A stretch of 64,000 bases of DNA, taken from NCBI RefSeq assembly GCF_937884665.1, contig NZ_CAKZYF010000106.1:1-64000 (forward strand), read 5' to 3'. Source of the stretch: an uncultured Allomuricauda sp. GTDB taxonomy: Bacteria > Bacteroidota > Bacteroidia > Flavobacteriales > Flavobacteriaceae. The position numbers were made by a program, and so were the translations under genes. This document shows positions 55,041 to 63,123 of the stretch, piece by piece (the first letter of the stretch is position 1; every line of letters begins with the position of its first letter). Under the pieces are notes generated by a model, which did no database searches, was not told where the DNA came from, and saw only the letters and a list, made by a program, of their open reading frames with translations.

Positions 55041-55048
55041 CAAAATTA
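55041..55048 (-). promoter_or_regulatory. -7 element directly before the YD-repeat protein gene
   Basis: TAATTTTG on the minus strand, ending four bases before the ATG at 55036, with TTTG at 55076-55073 as a distant -33 (24 nt). The predicted start of transcription is at or near the A of the ATG. Confidence 0.35.
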
Positions 55049-55478
55049 GTCCGAAGCTATAAATTAAAAAATCAAAAGCAATGCCAGAACGTAAATATTA
55101 ACCTAAAGATAGTACGGGTATTCAATAGTTACCATGTAAATCATATGAAAACAACACTTTGAAATTCCATACGCTATGACGATACCCACAAACGCCGATA
55201 AAACGCAAAGTAAAAGGATTTGAGAAGTCCCTGTTAAAAAACGAGTATCATCCTTCTTAAAACCATTGCATGCATGCTAAATACGTGCCCCCTTTTTATT
55301 CTATTTGTGAAGCCCAAATAGAAATCTGGGTAGTGTCCTATACATTGAATTCGCATTCTTTTGATCAGCGTAAATCCCGAATTGAAATTATGCTTTCCTT
55401 CCTTTTTTGACTTTACTTCCTTATAATTACTCTGACCAGCATTTGTACCTCCTACTGTTCCATAAACAATCTTTTGAC
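55049..55478. other. 430-nt intergenic region without a gene
   Basis: Only very short ORFs are seen (for instance a 15-codon one beginning near 55174). A GCATGCATGC palindrome lies near 55268. Nothing else stands out; it separates a minus-strand and a plus-strand gene and should carry both promoters. Confidence 0.5.
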
Positions 55479-55486
55479 TAATTTTA
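55479..55486 (+). promoter_or_regulatory. Possible -7 element of the M28 peptidase gene
   Basis: TAATTTTA, one base off TAnnTTTG, 27 nt before the ATG at 55513. Confidence 0.3.
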
Positions 55487-55512
55487 GCAAATTTTTTACC
55501 AAAACATTACTC

Positions 55513-57072
55513 ATGAAAACCCTCTTGTGGTGTTCCACTTTCCTTTTTTTATCCTGTCATCCATCCCATAAAGCAGTTTCCCAGAATAAACCTTTAAAAA
55601 AAGCTATAAATCCCGTTAAATATGCCGAAAGCATAACCCAGGACGAACTAAAAACGCATTTGTTCGTCTATGCGTCGGATGAATTCCAAGGCAGGGAAAC
55701 CGGGAGTCCCGGACAGAAAAAGGCAGTAGAATATTTAAAAAAGTATTATGAAAAGCTCGGGATTCCCGCGGCGAAGACAAATGGCGACTATTTTCAAAAA
55801 GTGCCGCTCCAAAAAATGAGTGCCCCAGATGGCAGTCTTAGTGTAGGAAGTTCGGTTTTCCAACTGGGGGAAGAGATAGTTGCGTTTACCGGAGCCAACA
55901 ACACATATAAAGAATTCGTATATATCGGATATGGTATTGAGGAAGAAAGTTATTCCGATTATTCTACCATCGATGTAGAAGGCAAAGCCGTTCTTATCAA
56001 GTCCGGAGAACCAAAAAACGATGATGGTTCTTTTTTGTTGTCCGGCAACCAAGAGGCCTCGGTATGGAGCAGTATGTCCGAGGGAATTGGTAAAAAAACA
56101 ACTTTGGCTTTTGAAAAAGGGGCCCAGGCCATACTTTATTATGACGACGAGAATTATGCAAGATATCAACAGTATTTCACGTATATCAAAAACAGTAAAA
56201 ACCCAAAAATGTCCTTAAGGGACGAAACGAACAAGAACGCGCTATTGGTCATCGATAAAACCGTCGCAACGCTTTTGCACAAGGACATCGTTGAAGATCA
56301 CGTACCCAAATCGATACCCGTAGACCTAAAATTTCAAATCGAAAGCACGGGATGGGTAGATTCTGAAAATGTGGTGGCCTTTATAAAGGGGAGCACCAAA
56401 CCAGAGGAATATGTGATCGTATCTTCCCATCTAGATCATATTGGTGTTACACCAGATGGACAAGTCAACAATGGTGCTGATGATGATGGCTCGGGAAGTG
56501 TTGCACTTCTGGAAATCGCCCAGGCGTTTAAGAAAGCTAAAGATGCTGGCAATGGTCCACGACGTTCTCTTGTTTTTTTGCATGTGACCGGAGAGGAAAA
56601 AGGATTGCTCGGTTCTAAATACTACACAGATTATAATCCTATTTTTCACTAGGAACAAACAGTGGCCGACCTAAACATTGATATGGTGGGAAGAATTGAC
56701 CCTAAGCGTGAAGGTGACCGAAATTATGTCTATTTGATAGGTTCCGATAAGTTAAGTACGGAATTGCATGAATTATCAGAAGAGGTCAACCAAAAGTATA
56801 TGCAGATTGAATTGGATTATACCTACAACGACGATAATGATCCGAACCGTTTCTATTATCGGAGCGATCATTACAATTTTGCAAAGAACAATATTCCGAT
56901 TATCTTCTACTTCAACGGAACGCACGAAGACTACCATCGTCCCGGTGATACACCAGATAAAATAAATTATGACCTTTTGGAAAATCGAACCCGGCTTGTT
57001 TTTTACACGGCATGGGAACTGGCCAACCGGGAGAATAGGATTACTGTGGACAAAGCAGAGGAACAACAATAA
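55513..57072 (+). pseudogene. M28 family zinc peptidase lipoprotein, interrupted by an in-frame TAG
   Basis: The reading frame encodes an M28 aminopeptidase of about 519 residues, cut in two by TAG at 56650-56652. Lipoprotein signal with LSC at the end (Cys near residue 15). Zinc ligands are divided: His in SSHLDHIG (near 306), Asp in NGADDDGSGS (near 321) and Glu pair in TGEEKG (near 360) lie before the stop; Asp in NIDMVGR (near 389) and His in DYHRPGDTPDK (near 474) lie after it. A truncated product cannot be an active enzyme. Around the stop, CAC TAG GAA replaces an expected CCA CTA GAA (family pattern F-P-L-E): loss of a C and gain of a G within seven bases explains it. Both halves are otherwise intact. 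Recent mutation or a sequence error are equally possible. Confidence 0.8.
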
Positions 57073-57089
57073 GTTATACCCATAAAAAA

Positions 57090-57117
57090 AGCTCCTTAAT
57101 ACAGGAGCTCTTTTTTT
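57090..57117. terminator. Bidirectional terminator
   Basis: AGCTCCT (57090-57096) pairs perfectly with AGGAGCT (57103-57109), loop of six, flanked by A7 on one side and T7 on the other. It serves the M28 gene on the plus strand and tRNA-His on the minus strand. Confidence 0.9.
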
Positions 57118-57118
57118 G

Positions 57119-57193
57119 GGTGGAAGACCGGGTTCGAACCGGCGACCTCTGGAACCACAATCCAGCGCTCTAACCAACTGAGCTACAACCACC
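57119..57193 (-). tRNA. tRNA-His (anticodon GTG)
   Basis: Cloverleaf on the minus strand: D arm GCTC...GAGC, anticodon arm CTGGA-TTGTGGT-TCCAG (anticodon GTG at 57158-57156), T arm GCCGG-TTCGAAC-CCGGT. The extra G at -1 (57193) faces C73 (57119), the identity pair of bacterial tRNA-His. No CCA is encoded. Acceptor stem GTGGTTG against CTTCCAC leaves two adjacent U-U mismatches (positions 5-68 and 6-67), which is odd for a functional tRNA. Confidence 0.9.
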
Positions 57194-57206
57194 ATTTTAG
57201 CGGACG

Positions 57207-57238
57207 CAAAGGTAGATTTTTTTATCAATTCTGTCAAA
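57207..57238 (-). promoter_or_regulatory. Promoter of tRNA-His
   Basis: Minus strand: TTTG at 57238-57235, exactly 20 nt, TACCTTTG at 57214-57207. A full match to the Bacteroidota consensus, with predicted start near 57200, seven bases before the tRNA. Confidence 0.85.
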
Positions 57239-57488
57239 AGAATTATTCAATCCCATTCTTTTTCGATAGACCATTTGCGTCATACAGAAAGGCAAGTCAT
57301 TGATATGCACCCACTCACCAAAAAATCCATAGATGCCTTTTTTTGTAAAACCTCGATGACGGACATTTCCGATGGAAGTAAACCTACAAAATTCGACGTT
57401 TCACAACATTAAATTTTACGTTGACCACGCAAAACCTATTTTTGGCCAGTTTATAACCAAATCGCGTTAATATCCCGAATCGATAAAT
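57239..57488. other. 250-nt gap before the TPR kinase gene
   Basis: No ORF or hairpin of note; no TAnnTTTG element was found near the kinase start on the plus strand. Confidence 0.4.
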
Positions 57489-59564
57489 ATGGTCCGCAAC
57501 CACCTAAAATTCTTTTTTTCAAAACTAGGTCTTGTCGCCATATTGCTAGTATTTTCCTTACCGCTTCAATCACAAAAGGGCAAAAGGGATAGCATTGCCT
57601 ACCGCATCAAAAGACTGGAATCAACCAACCAGTTCAATGCCAAAGATTCTGTCCACATTGATTTATTGGCAAATCTAGCCAGACATTATCGATTTATAAA
57701 CAATGATAGCCTGTACAAAATTTCCAAACGTGTTCTGTCCTTGAGCCAAGATATAGGGTACAAACTGGGAGAAGTAAACGCCTTGGAAAACATTGGTAGA
57801 TATCACTCGGACCATGGAAAATACGAGAAGGCACTTGTTCATTTCAAAAAGGCACTACAACTATCGCGAAAAATTGGAGACACAAAAGCTGAACTCAACA
57901 TAATCAATGATTTGGGGCATGATTATGCCTACACAGGCAATTACGCCGAAGCCTTGAATCTGTATCTTATCGGTCTGGATGTTGCGCAACAGACCGAAAA
58001 CAACTACATGCTCTCCATCCTTAATGAAAATATCGCAGCGCTTTATGTAAATCAAAAGGATTTTAAGAATGCGCTGACCTTTTACGATAGGGTGCAACGC
58101 ATAAATAAGGAGGTGGGCAACGAAGTGTTCCACGCGGAAACGCAAAGCAATATGGCCGCGCTTTATAAAAACGCAAAGAACTTTGAACTGGCCATGTTCA
58201 ATGTCAATAAAAGTATCACCACCTTTGAGAGATTGAAGATTTACGATTGGTTGGCCTATGCATATGAAGTGAAGGGAAGTATTTATCTGGAACAAAAAAA
58301 ATATCAGTGGGCCTTATATTGGTACGATCAGAGTAGTATGCTCCACCAAATACGGTTGCAGGATGATCGTGAGAAAATCAACTTGCTCAATGGGATGGCG
58401 AAGGTTTACTTAGGTCTGGACAGGGACAGTCTTTCATTGGCCACCGTACAGGAGGGGTTTCAACTTTCCAAAAAAATAAAATCACTTCAGGGACAAATTG
58501 ATTGCTCGGAAACCTTATATCTTATCCACAAGAAAAAAAAGGATAGCGATATCGCCTTATCCTATCTGGAACTGTTTAAGCGACTCTCCGATTCGCTGTC
58601 CAAGGACAAGAACAAGCAAAGTTTGGCCCTTTTAGAAACGAAGTTGCAATATCAACAGGAAAAGCAAGAGCTTATTGCTTCAAACAAAACCGCATTGGCC
58701 AAACAAAGGAACTACATTTATTTTTCCGTGCTCATGGTCTTGATTCTTTCTACCGTGATATTCTTAATTCGAAGAAGTGAGAAAATCCAGAAAAAATTGA
58801 ATCGGGAACTGAAGGAAAAGTCCCGTGTGGTCAGCAAAAGAGAAAATCAGTTGACCGAAATCAACAAGACAAAAACGAAGCTATTCTCAATAATCGGGCA
58901 TGATCTACGGGGTCCGATTGGAGCTTTACAAGGCATGTTGAAATTATTTTCCGACGGCGAAATCAGTAAAAACGAATTCCTTTCATTCATCCCCAAATTA
59001 AGGAACGATGTGGAGAACATATCTTTTGCACTGAACAATTTGTTGTCGTGGGGACAGACCCAATTAAATGGCGTGACCACCAAACCCAAACGCATCCATT
59101 TTGAAAAACTGGTCTTGGATAACATTAAACTGCTTTCTGAAGTCGCTGCCAGCAAATCGATTAAAATAATGAACCAACTACCTGAGAACATAGTACTTTG
59201 GGCCGACTACAACCAAGTCGATATTGTGGTACGGAATCTGCTCAGCAATGCTATAAAATTTACGCCGGATGCCGGACTAATAACCATAGATGCCAAAGAA
59301 ATCGGGGATGTATGGCAGATCATGATCCGTGACACAGGTATTGGCATGAACAAGGAAATTCAAAAGAAGATTTTTGTCGATACTACCAATATTACCACCT
59401 ACGGAACCAATAACGAACGAGGGACGGGATTGGGACTATCACTTTGCAGGGAAATGATCAATAAGAATCGGGGTCAGATATGGGTTGAAAGTACACTTCG
59501 TAAAGGTTCCACTTTCTACTTTACCATTCCAAAGGCCGAAAAGCGCTACCAACAAGCTAGCTGA
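57489..59564 (+). CDS. TPR-containing sensor histidine kinase, HisKA type
   Basis: A 691-residue sensor. Signal peptide 1-28 (cut near LQSQ). TPR units from about 60 to 370 in the periplasm (for example YEKALVHFKKALQLSRKIG and NYAEALNLYLIGLDVAQQ), membrane helix at about 407-427, coiled linker, HisKA with phospho-His in SIIGHDLRGP near residue 471, and HATPase with N-box LLSNAIKFTP (near 583), DTGIGMN (near 615) and GTGLGLSLCRE (near 645). All catalytic boxes are present. No response regulator is adjacent, so it is an orphan by position. Its stop directly abuts that of the convergent bshB1. Confidence 0.92.
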   Translation: MVRNHLKFFFSKLGLVAILLVFSLPLQSQKGKRDSIAYRIKRLESTNQFNAKDSVHIDLLANLARHYRFINNDSLYKISKRVLSLSQDIGYKLGEVNALENIGRYHSDHGKYEKALVHFKKALQLSRKIGDTKAELNIINDLGHDYAYTGNYAEALNLYLIGLDVAQQTENNYMLSILNENIAALYVNQKDFKNALTFYDRVQRINKEVGNEVFHAETQSNMAALYKNAKNFELAMFNVNKSITTFERLKIYDWLAYAYEVKGSIYLEQKKYQWALYWYDQSSMLHQIRLQDDREKINLLNGMAKVYLGLDRDSLSLATVQEGFQLSKKIKSLQGQIDCSETLYLIHKKKKDSDIALSYLELFKRLSDSLSKDKNKQSLALLETKLQYQQEKQELIASNKTALAKQRNYIYFSVLMVLILSTVIFLIRRSEKIQKKLNRELKEKSRVVSKRENQLTEINKTKTKLFSIIGHDLRGPIGALQGMLKLFSDGEISKNEFLSFIPKLRNDVENISFALNNLLSWGQTQLNGVTTKPKRIHFEKLVLDNIKLLSEVAASKSIKIMNQLPENIVLWADYNQVDIVVRNLLSNAIKFTPDAGLITIDAKEIGDVWQIMIRDTGIGMNKEIQKKIFVDTTNITTYGTNNERGTGLGLSLCREMINKNRGQIWVESTLRKGSTFYFTIPKAEKRYQQAS

Positions 59565-60287
59565 TCAAAGAAGTGCTCCTAAGTGGTCCACGGCCACCAA
59601 TCTTTCTACAGTGAAGCCCTCTGCGTACTCCACACCGACCAATCTTCCCAAATCGCGTGCACGATATTTTACACTTTCCAAAAAATTCTTACTACTTATC
59701 GGGGTTTCCGGTTCATCGCTATCTGGATCAAAAAACTGGGAGCTGTAGGCCATAATCGCCTCAGTTTTCTTATCGATGTATCCCGATACGTCCACTGCGA
59801 AGTCAGGATTTAGGTTTTTCCATTGAATGTAGTGGTACAACGCTATGGGGCGCCAAGCTTCCTGCCATCTTTCTTCTCCGTCCATTTTAGTATCAATTTT
59901 TACCAAACCACTCAGAAAACAGGCATCACTCACCAAATTACTGCCCTTGGCATGATCTATATGACGGTCTTCCACGGCATTGCACAGAACAAGGTCCGGT
60001 CTGTATTTACGGACCATTTTGATGATCTCCATCTGATGCCTTTTGTCGTTGACAAAGAAACCATCGGCAAATTCTAAATTCTCCCGAACGGCAATTCCAA
60101 GAATTTTCGCTGCTGCCGCTGCTTCTTTATCTCGTATTTCCGCGGATCCCCGGGTTCCGAGTTCACCGCGTGTCAAATCTACTATTCCCACTTTTTTTCC
60201 AAGTGCGACTTCTTTGGCAATGGTACCACCGGCACCAAGTTCCGCATCATCTGGATGGGCACCGAATACTAAAATATCCAATTTCAT
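59565..60287 (-). CDS. bshB1: Bacillithiol biosynthesis deacetylase BshB1
   Basis: A 240-residue zinc deacetylase of the LmbE/PIG-L family, removing the acetyl group from GlcNAc-malate in bacillithiol synthesis. Zinc motif AHPDDAE at residues 10-16, further ligand His in EDRHIDHAKGS near residue 113, and LTRGELGTRGS substrate loop. Length and motif set fit BshB1. It follows the transsulfuration enzyme gene by 13 nt, so bacillithiol and cysteine supply may be co-expressed. Confidence 0.93.
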   Translation of the reverse strand: MKLDILVFGAHPDDAELGAGGTIAKEVALGKKVGIVDLTRGELGTRGSAEIRDKEAAAAAKILGIAVRENLEFADGFFVNDKRHQMEIIKMVRKYRPDLVLCNAVEDRHIDHAKGSNLVSDACFLSGLVKIDTKMDGEERWQEAWRPIALYHYIQWKNLNPDFAVDVSGYIDKKTEAIMAYSSQFFDPDSDEPETPISSKNFLESVKYRARDLGRLVGVEYAEGFTVERLVAVDHLGALL

Positions 60288-60300
60288 AAGGAAAGGGTCA

Positions 60301-61470
60301 TTAGGCTAAAACAGACGTTGTTTTACTTTTGGACAGTGCTTGTTCCAAATCTTCTACTAAATCCTTGAATTCTTCAATACCCGAGGAAAAGCGCACCAAA
60401 TTATCACCAATACCTTGTTTTTCCCTATCCTTTGGACTCATTAAGGCATGGGATGTCTTGACCGGGGAAATCATAGTGCTTTCCAATCCCGCAAGGCTCA
60501 TGCTGGGTTTTATCAATTTAAGATTTTTAAAGAACAGGGAAACGTCTATCGCGGCTTGAAGCTCAAAAGAAAGCATCCCGCCATATCCTTTCATCTGGGA
60601 AGTTGCCAGATTATGTTCAGGGTGGGAGCTCAATCCGGGATAATTGACCTTGAATACATCTGGGTTGGTTTCCAAATAGGAGGCCAGTTGCATAGCATTT
60701 TCATTTTGAGCACCTACCCGGAGCGCCATGGTCTTCATGCTGCGTTCCAATAACCAGACTGTGTAGTCACTCAGACTACCACCGAAACAAATGGCGGTTT
60801 GGAACACTTTATCGATATTTTCTTGCGAAGCGGCAACGACCCCAGCGCATAAATCGGAATGTCCTCCCATGTATTTTGTAGCACTGTGCAGGACGATATC
60901 GATTCCAAAATCAACTGGGTTTTGATTGATTGGACTGGCAAAAGTGTTATCAATCATCGTAAGGACCCCATGCTGTGCTGCTAAATCGGAAACCGCCTTT
61001 AAATCCGTTATGGTCAAAAGGGGATTGGATGGTGTTTCAATATAAATAAGCTTTGTATTGGGTAAAAGCTCCTTTTCGAAATCCTCTACTTCCCATCCTT
61101 TGGTAAACGAATAACTAATTCCAAATTTCTCAAGTTGGGTCACGGCAAAATTGTAGGTGCCCCCATATAAGGTCTGTTGTAGAACAATATGGTCCCCTGT
61201 TCCGAGAAAGGTCATTAATGCCGTGCTGATGGCCGCCATTCCGCTTCCAAAAATCATGGCCGCCTCTGTATGCTCCAAAGCCGCCATTTTCTTGCACAGC
61301 GCTTCCTGATTAGGTGTGTTATAATATCTGGGATAGCGTTTAATGTCAACATCTTCAAAAGCATAAGAAGAACTCATGTACAACGGGGATGTTGCCCCCT
61401 TGTACACGGTATCCTCCACTCCTCCCACATGTGTGCAAATCGTGTTTATTCCCTTTTTAGCATCTTTCAT
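60301..61470 (-). CDS. Transsulfuration PLP enzyme (cystathionine gamma-synthase/lyase family)
   Basis: A 389-residue fold-type I PLP enzyme. Visible: ATSPLYMSSSYAFEDVD, RYYNTPNQEALCKKMAALE, FGSGMAAISTAL (PLP-phosphate loop), YIETPSNPLLTITDL, IDNTFASPINQNP with the PLP Asp, and LHSATKYMGGHSDLCAG near residue 200 with the Schiff-base Lys. It could be a cystathionine gamma-synthase, gamma- or beta-lyase, or an O-acylhomoserine sulfhydrylase; motifs do not separate them. Upstream of bshB1 on the same strand, 13 nt apart, which suggests cysteine supply for bacillithiol. Confidence 0.88.
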   Translation of the reverse strand: MKDAKKGINTICTHVGGVEDTVYKGATSPLYMSSSYAFEDVDIKRYPRYYNTPNQEALCKKMAALEHTEAAMIFGSGMAAISTALMTFLGTGDHIVLQQTLYGGTYNFAVTQLEKFGISYSFTKGWEVEDFEKELLPNTKLIYIETPSNPLLTITDLKAVSDLAAQHGVLTMIDNTFASPINQNPVDFGIDIVLHSATKYMGGHSDLCAGVVAASQENIDKVFQTAICFGGSLSDYTVWLLERSMKTMALRVGAQNENAMQLASYLETNPDVFKVNYPGLSSHPEHNLATSQMKGYGGMLSFELQAAIDVSLFFKNLKLIKPSMSLAGLESTMISPVKTSHALMSPKDREKQGIGDNLVRFSSGIEEFKDLVEDLEQALSKSKTTSVLA

Positions 61471-61505
61471 TCCCTAATGTATTTCTGCTAAATATACGAA
61501 ACACA

Positions 61506-62915
61506 CTATACTTGGACTTCTTTCCATTTTCCTTTTCTGAACCAGATTATGGATAGTATTGCCAATAGAATTTCGGCAGAAGTAATCGCTACAAAGACTC
61601 CTTTAGCTTCCCAACCAAAACTCAAAGCAGCCAAATAAGCAAATGGTAGCTGATACGCCCAGAAAGCGATCAAATTGATTTTGGTCGGTGTTGTCGTATC
61701 CCCGGCTCCATTAAAGGCATTGGCCACTACCATCCCATACGCATAGAAAACATATCCCACTGCAATGATCTGTAAACATAACGAACCACTCTCCACTACA
61801 CTTGGCTCAGCATTAAAAAGTGATATAATATACTCTGCTCCAAAGAAGTAGATTACGGAAATCAAGGCCATAAAGTAGGCATTGTACTTTCCGGTTATCC
61901 AGACTGACTTCTCTGCCCTATCTGGTTTTTTTGCTCCTAGGTTCTGTCCCACCATAGTTGCGGCGGCATTGCTCATACCCCATGAGGGCATCAATGTGAA
62001 CATTATTACGCGAATGGCAATAGTATACCCTGCCAATACTTCGCTACCAAACTCAGACATGATGCGCATGAGAAAAACCCAGCTGGAAGTTCCTATCAAG
62101 AATTGGGCAATGCCACCTAGCGATACCTTGATAAGGTTCAGCATTACCTTGAGATTAAGTGCCACATCCTGGAAAACAAGTTTAATCCTACCCCAGCCAA
62201 AAAACAAAATACCCAATTGGAAAAGCACCGCTGTACCCCTGCCGATATTAGTGGCAATGGCCGCTCCCATGACACCGTATTCGGGTACGGGCCCCCAACC
62301 AAAAATGAATATTGGGTCCAAAATAATGTTGAGTCCATTGGACAACACCAAGGTCCACATAGCAATGGACGCATCGCCGGCACCGCGGAAAATAGCATTT
62401 ATCAAAAAAAGGAGCATTATGGTGAGGTTACCGCCTATCAAAATTTGGGTATATCCATATCCTTCTGCGATTAAATCTGGCTCAGCACCCATTAACCCCA
62501 GAATTTCCTTAGCATAAAAAATACCGGCCAAACCGAACAGAATGGAGACCAGAATCCCCAACAAAATGGCCTGTACGGCAGCAACCCGTGCCCCAAGAAC
62601 ATCCTCTTCGCCAATTCGTCGAGCCACAACCGCTGTTGCTGCCATGCTCAAACCTATTGCCAGGGCATAAATTAAAGTGACCACGGATTCCGTTAAACCA
62701 ATCGTGGCCACGGCGTTAACACTGACACGGGAAACATACGCAATATCCACCAAGGCAAATATGGACTCCATGAGCATTTCCAAAATCATGGGGATGGAAA
62801 GCATAAAAATAGCCCTGCGAATACTTCCTGAAGTGAAATTGGTTTCTCTACCGGTTACCGCAATCCAGAAGTAATTAAAAATTTTAGGGAATGAAACTTT
62901 TTTTAAGTCTGTCAT
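61506..62915 (-). CDS. MATE family efflux transporter
   Basis: A 469-residue polytopic protein with 12 predicted helices in two related halves, as in MATE multidrug/cation exporters. The N-terminal helix pattern (AIFMLSIPMILEMLMESIFA) and the NGLNIILDPIFIFGWG, VGQNLGAKKPDRAEKSVW and NAFNGAGDT segments are family-typical. Substrate unknown. ATG at 62915 is preceded within six bases by one arm of a long inverted repeat that could hide the translation start. Confidence 0.9.
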   Translation of the reverse strand: MTDLKKVSFPKIFNYFWIAVTGRETNFTSGSIRRAIFMLSIPMILEMLMESIFALVDIAYVSRVSVNAVATIGLTESVVTLIYALAIGLSMAATAVVARRIGEEDVLGARVAAVQAILLGILVSILFGLAGIFYAKEILGLMGAEPDLIAEGYGYTQILIGGNLTIMLLFLINAIFRGAGDASIAMWTLVLSNGLNIILDPIFIFGWGPVPEYGVMGAAIATNIGRGTAVLFQLGILFFGWGRIKLVFQDVALNLKVMLNLIKVSLGGIAQFLIGTSSWVFLMRIMSEFGSEVLAGYTIAIRVIMFTLMPSWGMSNAAATMVGQNLGAKKPDRAEKSVWITGKYNAYFMALISVIYFFGAEYIISLFNAEPSVVESGSLCLQIIAVGYVFYAYGMVVANAFNGAGDTTTPTKINLIAFWAYQLPFAYLAALSFGWEAKGVFVAITSAEILLAILSIIWFRKGKWKEVQV

Positions 62916-62920
62916 TATTG

Positions 62921-63024
62921 TAAGAATTATGTAAATGAAAAAAGAGAAAAGACGTCGTATCGTTTGGACAACGATTATAACTTAACCAGACCGGCCGTGA
63001 CATCTATAGCTGACATAATTCTTA
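62921..63024 (-). promoter_or_regulatory. Structured leader candidate of the MATE gene
   Basis: TAAGAATTATGT (62921-62932) and ACATAATTCTTA (63013-63024) form a perfect 12-bp inverted repeat enclosing 80 nt. On the minus strand the 3' arm ends six bases before the ATG at 62915. Inside is a further perfect 6-bp hairpin, ATCGTT / AACGAT, and a direct repeat AGCTATA flanks the 5' arm. Closing the stem would hold the start region, so translational control by alternative folding is possible. It matches no riboswitch class I know. Confidence 0.5.
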
Positions 63025-63123
63025 TAGCTTCATAATGCTGCAAATATGCTATTTTTTTTGAATTTTATCCTAATTTCATTTCGGAATTAACGTTTCTAAT
63101 CTTTTCATCGCCAGAATATCATC

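Noticed and set aside
61882-62517. A 211-codon plus-strand ORF
   Set aside because: Antisense to the MATE gene in the opposite frame, with a composition reflecting the hydrophobic codons of that gene; shadow ORF.
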